The notes under the pieces: model-generated
The model's input: only the letters and a program-made list of their open reading frames with translations
What the model was told of the DNA's origin: nothing
Databases searched by the model: none
Position numbers and translations under genes: made by a program
NCBI GenBank assembly: GCA_027486275.1
Contig: JAIXPM010000320.1
Location: 1-14,523, forward strand
Direction: 5' to 3'
DNA: 14,523 nucleotides
Source: Sphingomonadales bacterium
GTDB taxonomy: Bacteria > Pseudomonadota > Alphaproteobacteria > Sphingomonadales > Sphingomonadaceae
Part shown: positions 1 through 6,050 of the stretch, piece after piece
Numbering within the stretch: the first letter of the stretch is position 1
How the letters are laid out: each line of letters starts with the position of its first letter

Positions 1-162
1 ATCCTCAACAATGTCGTGGTGGCCTTTGCCGATGCGCCGCCCTTCGCGCTGTTCGGCCTGAGCACCCAGCCAGCGATCTTCCTGGGATCGGATCTTCTGT
101 CCAGCTTCCGCCGCGTTGCACTGGATTTCGGCAACCGCAAGGTGCGCTTCACGATGAGGTGA
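1..162 (+). CDS. Retropepsin-like aspartic protease, C-terminal fragment (5' end outside window)
   Basis: The frame is open from base 1 and ends at TGA 160-162, giving the last 53 residues of a longer protein. The fragment has the typical C-terminal pattern of bacterial retropepsin/pepsin-like proteases: a hydrophobic strand, a short turn, then FLGSDLLSSFRRVALDFGNR followed by a final VRF strand. This corresponds to the family pattern of 'LGxDxL..F..V.iDF....v.f'. The catalytic Asp-Thr/Ser-Gly motif of this domain would lie upstream and cannot be seen. In sphingomonads such proteins are usually exported or periplasmic, but no signal peptide is visible here. The gene converges on the minus-strand operon with only 19 bp between the stop codons, so it is a separate transcription unit. 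The family assignment rests on a short tail and is moderately secure. Confidence 0.7.
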   Translation: MLNNVVVAFADAPPFALFGLSTQPAIFLGSDLLSSFRRVALDFGNRKVRFTMR

Positions 163-169
163 AGCGCAC
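142..169. terminator. Perfect 11-bp hairpin between convergent genes
   Basis: GTGCGCTTCAC (142-152) and GTGAAGCGCAC (159-169) are exact reverse complements around the 6-nt loop GATGAG. The right arm contains the TGA stop (160-162) of the plus-strand protease gene, and the hairpin lies 13 bp beyond the stop of the minus-strand gene ending at 182. A perfect GC-rich stem between two converging genes suits a bidirectional terminator or a 3'-end RNA stabiliser. There is no T-run on either side, so it is not a textbook Rho-independent terminator. The stem is certain; its role is inferred. Confidence 0.55.
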
Positions 170-181
170 GCTGTGCCGATA

Positions 182-892
182 TCAATCCTGAAACGTGTTG
201 ACGGCCAGCCGCTGGAACTGGCTCTGGCAGCCCGCTTCCACCAGCGCCATGCCCAGCGCCTCCACGTCCGTGGGCGCCGCCACCTGTTTCAGATTCAGCG
301 TCACCGGCGTCTTGCCGCCACTGATCTTCAGCGCACCCACCTTGCCAGACACTTCAGCCGGCAGATTGGCCAGCGCCTGACCGGGGCCGAAGGTGAGTGA
401 GGCGGCCACGCCATCGTCGCGCGTGATGGCATAGGTTTGCGCTGCCGAGGTTTCCGCCCGCCACAGCGTGACGTTGGCCGGATCGATGGCGCACACCGTA
501 TCAGACTGGCGGGTATCCAGCGCCCACACGCCGGGCGGGGTAGGCGGACCCTGGTCCTGACCGGCGGAACGGACTGCCCCGATGCGGGCGCGGCGGGCCG
601 GTTTCTGCACCAGCAGATCAGAAAAAGCGACCTGTGCAGCTTCGGCGCTGGCTGCCGTCAGGCTGAAGGTGCCGGGGCCGGAGAAGCTGCGCGTGCCCTT
701 GGCATCGAGCACGACAATCGAATCACCGGTCTTCAGCGTTACCGGCGCATCGGCCAGGCGCTGGCCGGGCTTGAACTGTGCCGCGGAAGGCCCGGCGGCA
801 CGCACCACCAGCGGGCCAGCCATGGCGCCAGTTGAAACAATACTGGCGGCCAGTGCGATCATCAGGGCTGCAATAGGCTTAGTCGAGATCAT
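182..892 (-). CDS. Small exported protein of unknown function, last gene of the operon
   Basis: The protein has 236 residues. A clear signal peptide (basic start, hydrophobic stretch about residues 7-20) ends in AMA|G near residue 25, so it is exported, probably to the periplasm. The mature part has a beta-rich region around 52-80 (LKTGDSIVVLDAKGTRSFSG, then PGTF) that resembles the repeated-strand style of FecR-like sensor domains. A Pro/Gln-rich linker follows around 110-121, then a second beta-rich half with VTLWRAE (141-147), and a C-terminal helix around 208-230. There are two cysteines in the mature protein, C134 and C222, which could form a disulfide. I chose ATG 892 because GGAGG sits 5 nt upstream; a TTG at 910 in the same frame would put extra residues before the signal peptide. 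The start overlaps the cyclase gene by 14 bp, so it is translated as part of the operon and may be a periplasmic partner of the CHASE2 sensor. No function is claimed. Confidence 0.85.
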   Translation of the reverse strand: MISTKPIAALMIALAASIVSTGAMAGPLVVRAAGPSAAQFKPGQRLADAPVTLKTGDSIVVLDAKGTRSFSGPGTFSLTAASAEAAQVAFSDLLVQKPARRARIGAVRSAGQDQGPPTPPGVWALDTRQSDTVCAIDPANVTLWRAETSAAQTYAITRDDGVAASLTFGPGQALANLPAEVSGKVGALKISGGKTPVTLNLKQVAAPTDVEALGMALVEAGCQSQFQRLAVNTFQD

Positions 893-2855
893 AAACGCCT
901 CCGGGTCCAACCTGTTCCATTCGCTTTATCAGATACGCAAGTGCGACGTCTTGTGGTGCAGCGGCTGAACGGGCCCTGAGCGCATCAAGCGCTGTCGGAT
1001 CGCCACGTTCGAAGGCGGCATAAAGTCCGGCCAGCACCTTGTCGTCCACTGCGGTGCCTGCACCAATGGGTTCATAGACTTCGATCGGCTTCTGGCGGCC
1101 GCGCACGCGCACCCGGCCCATCGCCCGGAAATTTTCCAGCCCCATCTGCGAGGCCGCTTCACCGCTCACCAGTGCTGCGGTCTTCAGCGTCTTGTTGGCG
1201 CCTTCCAGCCGGGCCGCGACGTTCATCGAATCGCCCAGCGCCGTATATTGAATGCGGCCTTCACCGCCGAAATTGCCCACGACCACATCGCCCCAGTGCA
1301 TGCCGACGCGCGTGCGGCCCATCGCCGGGCGTTCGGGCGTGGCCACCTTGAAGCGCTCCCCGGCCTGGGCCATCTCCACCGCGCAGGCCAGCGCCCGCGC
1401 CGCGTCATCGGGTCGGGCCAGCGGTGCGCCCCAGAAGGCGACAACGGCATCGGCGACGAACTTGTCGATCGTGCCGCCATGTTTCAGCACCACGTCGCTC
1501 ATCGTGTCGAGATACTCGTTCAGCGTCGAGGCCACCACTTCCGGCGGCTGGCTCTGACACATCGACGTGAAACCCTCGATATCGGTGAACAGCGCGAAAA
1601 TCGGCCGGCGTTCCCCCTGCAGCGCCAGCCGCGCCGGATCGCGCAAGATCTGCTCTGCCACATCACGGGGCAGATATTTGCCGAGCGCGCCCTGCGCAAA
1701 CTTGCGCTGTTCGGCGCCAACAATGCGAGCCAGGGTGCCGGACGCCATCAGTGCCATCAGCCAGCCAAGGCCCAACCCCGCGCACGACATGCCATAGGTA
1801 TCAAAGCCCTGCCCTTGCAGGCCGTAGGGCAGCCAGCCCAGCAAACCGATGCCAATCACGGCAAAAGGCACCAGCAGCCGTGCTCCGGAGTCCAGCCCGC
1901 CGGTCAGGCTGCCCAGCACCACTGCCAGCAGCGCCAGCCCCCACAGCACCACCGGCGACAGCGGTTGCAACCGCCTGCCATCCAAGGCCTGCGCGATCAG
2001 TATGGCGTGCAGCTCCACGCCCGGCGTGGTGGCGCCGGAAATCCGGGTGAAGGGCGTGATGAACCGGTCAACCTCGGGCAGATCGGCACCAACCAACACG
2101 ATCTTGCCGGCAATGGCATCCTTCAGGGCGGCGGCGGTATCGGGATCACCAAACAGGTCCACCGGCAGGGATGCAAACACCGGACGATCCGCCAGCAGCG
2201 GTTTGCGGAACATGGCCGAGCCGCGATAGCGTTCATAGCCCGTCACGCCGGTGATGGCGCCCACCAGCAGTTTCGGTGGGCGCTGCGCCGGGTTTGGCCA
2301 TTGCCGCCATGTGTTGTCACTGTCCACATCCAGCCGGATATTGGCGGTGCGCACCGGCGCGCTGGCAACGCTGCCGAAGAAGCCGCGCATATGGGCTTCC
2401 TGCCACGGCATCACGAACTCGCCGTTCTCGGCATTGCTGGAAAACCCGAAATACGTGGGCGTCTTCATGCCGAGCAGCGCCTGCTTCAGAACCGGGTCTT
2501 CCGGTTGCGGCTGATCGATCAAGATATCGACGCCGATCGCGCGCGGGCCCAATTTGTCGAGATTGGTCAGCGCGCGCGCCAGCATGGTGCGATCCAGCGG
2601 AGACCGCTTGCCGGTGGCCGCGAGAGTCTCCTCGGTGAACACCACGAGAACGATGCGATTATCCTGATCGATGCGCGGCGCGCTCAGATCCACCCGAACG
2701 TCGTACAGGCCGCGCTCTGCTGCCAGGGCAAAGGGCATGTTCCAGCTGTAACGGCCAACCAGCAGCGCCAGCACCAGCACCAGGCCGGTGACCAGCAGAC
2801 GCATTGGGCCGGCAAGGCCGATGGCACGCTGCAGATTGGCGAGGCCGACCTTCAC
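879..2855 (-). CDS. CHASE2 sensor-domain class III adenylate cyclase
   Basis: This 658-residue membrane protein should convert ATP to cAMP in response to a periplasmic signal. One N-terminal membrane segment (about 18-36) is followed by a CHASE2 domain (about 45-295) with IVLVVFTEETL, PRAIGVDILID and GKIVLVGADLPEVDRFITPF. Three membrane segments follow (about 300-375). The cyclase domain (about 415-595) is complete: metal-binding Asp425 in FTDIEGFT and Asp469 in DKFVADAVVAFWGAP; adenine-selecting Lys465 and Thr538; transition-state Asn545 and Arg549 in GDSMNVAARLE. The metal aspartates are 44 residues apart, as in well-studied bacterial class III cyclases. Thr in place of Asp at 538 marks class IIIb, so cAMP rather than cGMP is the expected product. 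The start used is GTG 2855, six nt after the CHAT gene's stop and without a good Shine-Dalgarno. ATG at 2804 (residue 18) is an alternative that would shorten only the cytoplasmic lead-in to the first membrane segment. The 3' end overlaps the next gene by 14 bp. Confidence 0.93.
   Translation of the reverse strand: MKVGLANLQRAIGLAGPMRLLVTGLVLVLALLVGRYSWNMPFALAAERGLYDVRVDLSAPRIDQDNRIVLVVFTEETLAATGKRSPLDRTMLARALTNLDKLGPRAIGVDILIDQPQPEDPVLKQALLGMKTPTYFGFSSNAENGEFVMPWQEAHMRGFFGSVASAPVRTANIRLDVDSDNTWRQWPNPAQRPPKLLVGAITGVTGYERYRGSAMFRKPLLADRPVFASLPVDLFGDPDTAAALKDAIAGKIVLVGADLPEVDRFITPFTRISGATTPGVELHAILIAQALDGRRLQPLSPVVLWGLALLAVVLGSLTGGLDSGARLLVPFAVIGIGLLGWLPYGLQGQGFDTYGMSCAGLGLGWLMALMASGTLARIVGAEQRKFAQGALGKYLPRDVAEQILRDPARLALQGERRPIFALFTDIEGFTSMCQSQPPEVVASTLNEYLDTMSDVVLKHGGTIDKFVADAVVAFWGAPLARPDDAARALACAVEMAQAGERFKVATPERPAMGRTRVGMHWGDVVVGNFGGEGRIQYTALGDSMNVAARLEGANKTLKTAALVSGEAASQMGLENFRAMGRVRVRGRQKPIEVYEPIGAGTAVDDKVLAGLYAAFERGDPTALDALRARSAAAPQDVALAYLIKRMEQVGPGGVYDLD
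898..902 (-). promoter_or_regulatory. Strong Shine-Dalgarno deciding the start at 892
   Basis: The minus strand reads GGAGG, five nucleotides, then ATG at 892-890. The site lies inside the last codons of the upstream cyclase gene. It favours ATG 892 over the in-frame TTG at 910. Confidence 0.75.
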
Positions 2856-2861
2856 GAAACG

Positions 2862-5800
2862 TCAGGGGCCCGGGCGCGCGCCAGGCCGTCTGCTGATCAG
2901 CGGCTTGGCGGCGTCCCCGATGATGGCAAAGCCCGACCAATAATAGGGGTGCGAGGTCTCGGCGATATCCATCATCTTCACCTGGCTGCGGCGCAGGGCT
3001 TCGCCCACGCTGACCTCGCCGGCATCGGCGAAGAGCCCGGTGATCAGTGTTTTCGTCGCATCGAAACTGTCGGGCACCGGCCAATGGCTGGCGATCACGG
3101 CCCGTGCGCCGGCACCCACAAAGGCCCGCACCAGGCCATCGAGAGCGAAATTGCCGCCGGTGGTGATGCCAGCTTCACGCGTGGCCGAAGCCGTGGCAGC
3201 GCCGGCGGTATCGCAAGCGGAAAGGATGATGGTATCGGCATCCAGGCTGAGATCGAAGATGTCGCGGAAACTCAGCAGGCCATCAGTCAGCGGCCCGCCA
3301 AAGCTGGTCAGCAGCGCCGGGCGTGCCGGGCACTCCGGACGCGGTGCCGTCACCAGGCCGTGGGTGGCAAAATGGATGACGCGATAATCCTTCAGGTCGC
3401 GGCGCTCCATCAGCGCGGTATCGGTGAATTCGGCACCGGTGGTCACCCTGGAGCCGCCGGCCTTGAGCAGATCTGCTGCCAACTTGAGCTCTGCCGACGA
3501 GATCGGCCGGCTCCATTCCAGAAGGGGCCAATCGCAATCGCTCCGTACCGGCAGGCTATTGGCCGGGATCGGCGTTGCCGGCGCAGCGAGGCCAAAGCCG
3601 CTGCCGCTATCGGCACCGGCGCCGCGCACACTGCTGGTCTGGGCCAGTTTGCTGCCCTTCCCGCGCTGGGTGGGCGGGACCGGCGGTGGCGCCGGCGGCA
3701 GGCTGGGCGGCAAGGCCCCGGCGGGCACGGCATTCTCGCCCAGGCCCAGATAGGCATTGGCCGCCCGGCTGCCCGCGATGTTGCGCACATCCATGAACGA
3801 CCGCGCCGAGGTGGCGGTGGAGATCATGCGATCACGGCCCAGCCAGGCGATGCCGCGGGCATCGAAGGGATCGGCATTGGGATCGTCCTGCCGGGCCTTG
3901 TACTCGGCCAGCTTGTCATCATTGGTGACCAGCAGGTTGAAAGGCAATTGCAGCAGGGCGCCATCGGGTTCCACCACCAGATGGCGGCTGGCCAACACCA
4001 GCCGCGCCGCCGCGCCATCGCCCGGGCCAGTGAGCAGGCCATAGAGCCGGCGCGCCGCCGGCACGTCGAACGGATAGGTGGTGGGCCGGCCATTTTCGAA
4101 CAGCACCACGGAATCGCGAATGGCCTTCACCATCTGGCCAAGTTCGGCGGCGGTAGCGCCAATCTTCACCACGGCGGCGCCGCCCTTGGCGATGGTGATG
4201 CCATAGGCTTCCTCGCCCAGAAGGATCAGCTTGTAATAGGCTTCATCGCCTTTCAGCGCCTGTTGCAGGCTGGCCAGCGTGACCGTGCTGTTGCTGATGC
4301 TGCGATAGCGCGGGAATTCGGCCAGCCTGGCCAGCACAGCCGTCTGATCGCGGCCCAGCTGGGCCAGCTTGGCCCGCAGCGCGGCAATCTGTTCCTGCTC
4401 GATCACCGTGGGCGCTTCGATTTGCGCCAGCCGCGCGACGTCGCCTTCTGTGCGCACGATATCGCGCGAAAGGGTGATGGACGAACGGAACAGCGCCGAG
4501 GCTTCGTCGCTGCCACCCGACAATTCGCGCGCCAGCACGGCCTGGGTTTGCGCAACGCCGGGGCGCACCAGTATCTGCGATGCGTCAAACAGATCGGCCG
4601 CAGCGGCGGTATCCCCCTGCTCGGCCAGCTGGGCAAACCACGCGCCCAGCAACGGCCGCAGCACCTGGCCGGCACCCGGTGTTTCCGGTGCGGCCTTGAT
4701 GATGGCGCGGAACAAGTTTGCCGAAGCCGCGGCGTCGCCCTGACGGGCCAGAAGGCCGGCCAGCTGCGCCTGTGCGGCCAGCAGAGCAGCGCTTTGCGGG
4801 AATTGCGCTTCCGTCAGCGCCACCGCCTGCTCAAGCGCGGCCCGCGCATTCGTCGGCTTGCCCAGCCGTTCGCCCACGGTCGCCAATTCATTGGCAACAG
4901 CGGCGCGCAGCCACAGGATCGACAGCACACGGCCACTGCGCAGCCGGGCCAGCTTGGCCTGGGCATCGGCCAATGCGGTATCGGCCGCGGCCAGTTCGCC
5001 CAGGCCGGCGCGGGCAGAGGCGGCCAGATATTGCGCCTGCCCATCCAGGATCGCCACCCGTTCTTCCAGGGTGAGCGCGGCAGTGCCGGCGCCCAGCGCC
5101 CGCATGGCGGCATCATCGGTGTTGAGCCGCTGCGACAGCGGCGTGTCGATGAAGCCACTGGCCAGGCGGCTGGCATCGGTGGTGCCGACATTGCCGTTGA
5201 CGGCGCGAGACAGGACATCGATCGCCTCGCGGTTGCGACGCTGGTTCAGCATGTGCTGGGCCCTGTGGTTGCGCAGCAGCCGGCTCGCCAGCGGATCGCT
5301 GGCGTCAAGCACCTGGGCAGCACGGGCGAACAGGCGATCCGCATCCGCGAATTGCAGCAGATTGGATTGCTGCAGGCCCTGGTTGGTCAGATACTCGGCA
5401 CTGCGGGTGAAGCCCGGCGCGCCCTGGCGGCTGCGTTCCACCAGCAGATCAAAGAACTCCGCCGATTCGGCATAGCTGGCCGAATTGTTGCGGGTATAGG
5501 CTTCGGCCAGTGCCTCGTTCGGTTGCAGGTTGCCGGCCTGCAGGCGGGCAAAGGCCACCGGATCGCCGGCCTCGGTGGCGGCCACTTCCACCGTGCCCAC
5601 CACCGGCGCATCGGCCAGCAGCGATTGCAGCCCAAGTTCCAGCGCCGAGGCATAGCCGGCAAAACCATCGGCCACGAACAAGGTGCGCCCGCGCATCACC
5701 TGGTAGCGCACATGGCCCAGCCCATCGATCGTGCAGCGCGACACCTGCACGCCGGGCAGGCCGGCAATAGTGGCGGCAACCGGCACCGCGCACCCAGCGG

Positions 5801-6050
5801 GCAAGGCCGGCGCGGCGCTGCGCAGCGCATAAAGCGCCCCCACCGGCGCGGCGGCATCCCGGCAGATGATGCGATAGCCGCGATCGAACAGGCCCTTCAG
5901 CGCCGGATCGGCGGCCTGGCTCTGCGCCGTGCACAGCACGCCGGCGGTACCAATGCGGAAACTGTCGGTGAGCGAGAGACTGTCCGCCGCCATGGCCGGC
6001 GGTGTGGCCAAAGCACTTGCCAGCAGCATCAGCGATAGGGTCCGGCGCAT
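2862..6050 (-). CDS. Exported TPR protein with caspase-like CHAT peptidase domain
   Basis: The protein has 1062 residues. A signal peptide (MRRTLSLMLL to AMA|AD, cut near residue 21) shows export. Residues about 23-160 form a Cys-containing N-terminal region, about 165-560 are helical TPR-like repeats, and about 585-1055 are the CHAT domain. The CHAT part has the usual entry (LASRHLVVEPDGALLQLPFN), the catalytic His in HFATHG (His897), the catalytic Cys in ILSACDTA (Cys946), and the family ending SQVKMMD then YYWSGFAIIGD. The dyad is intact, so an active cysteine peptidase of the caspase/separase clan is expected. A Pro-rich linker (about 777-794, PPSLPPAPPPVPP) followed by a low-complexity stretch to about 830 is inserted in the CHAT domain. 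I chose ATG 6050 because it gives a clean signal peptide and has GGAGGG 8 nt upstream; an earlier in-frame start at 6101 adds a charged, unlikely leader. It overlaps the adhesin gene by one base (TGATG). The natural substrate is unknown; the adjacent exoprotein is the obvious candidate. Confidence 0.93.
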   Translation of the reverse strand: MRRTLSLMLLASALATPPAMAADSLSLTDSFRIGTAGVLCTAQSQAADPALKGLFDRGYRIICRDAAAPVGALYALRSAAPALPAGCAVPVAATIAGLPGVQVSRCTIDGLGHVRYQVMRGRTLFVADGFAGYASALELGLQSLLADAPVVGTVEVAATEAGDPVAFARLQAGNLQPNEALAEAYTRNNSASYAESAEFFDLLVERSRQGAPGFTRSAEYLTNQGLQQSNLLQFADADRLFARAAQVLDASDPLASRLLRNHRAQHMLNQRRNREAIDVLSRAVNGNVGTTDASRLASGFIDTPLSQRLNTDDAAMRALGAGTAALTLEERVAILDGQAQYLAASARAGLGELAAADTALADAQAKLARLRSGRVLSILWLRAAVANELATVGERLGKPTNARAALEQAVALTEAQFPQSAALLAAQAQLAGLLARQGDAAASANLFRAIIKAAPETPGAGQVLRPLLGAWFAQLAEQGDTAAAADLFDASQILVRPGVAQTQAVLARELSGGSDEASALFRSSITLSRDIVRTEGDVARLAQIEAPTVIEQEQIAALRAKLAQLGRDQTAVLARLAEFPRYRSISNSTVTLASLQQALKGDEAYYKLILLGEEAYGITIAKGGAAVVKIGATAAELGQMVKAIRDSVVLFENGRPTTYPFDVPAARRLYGLLTGPGDGAAARLVLASRHLVVEPDGALLQLPFNLLVTNDDKLAEYKARQDDPNADPFDARGIAWLGRDRMISTATSARSFMDVRNIAGSRAANAYLGLGENAVPAGALPPSLPPAPPPVPPTQRGKGSKLAQTSSVRGAGADSGSGFGLAAPATPIPANSLPVRSDCDWPLLEWSRPISSAELKLAADLLKAGGSRVTTGAEFTDTALMERRDLKDYRVIHFATHGLVTAPRPECPARPALLTSFGGPLTDGLLSFRDIFDLSLDADTIILSACDTAGAATASATREAGITTGGNFALDGLVRAFVGAGARAVIASHWPVPDSFDATKTLITGLFADAGEVSVGEALRRSQVKMMDIAETSHPYYWSGFAIIGDAAKPLISRRPGARPGP

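Noticed and set aside
1248..6038. 1,596-codon open frame on the plus strand, antisense to the cyclase and CHAT genes
   Set aside because: It crosses two genes with clear domains and intact catalytic motifs. Its product is His/Arg/Gln/Gly-rich with no recognisable domain. Long antisense open frames are expected in GC-rich DNA with strong third-position bias.
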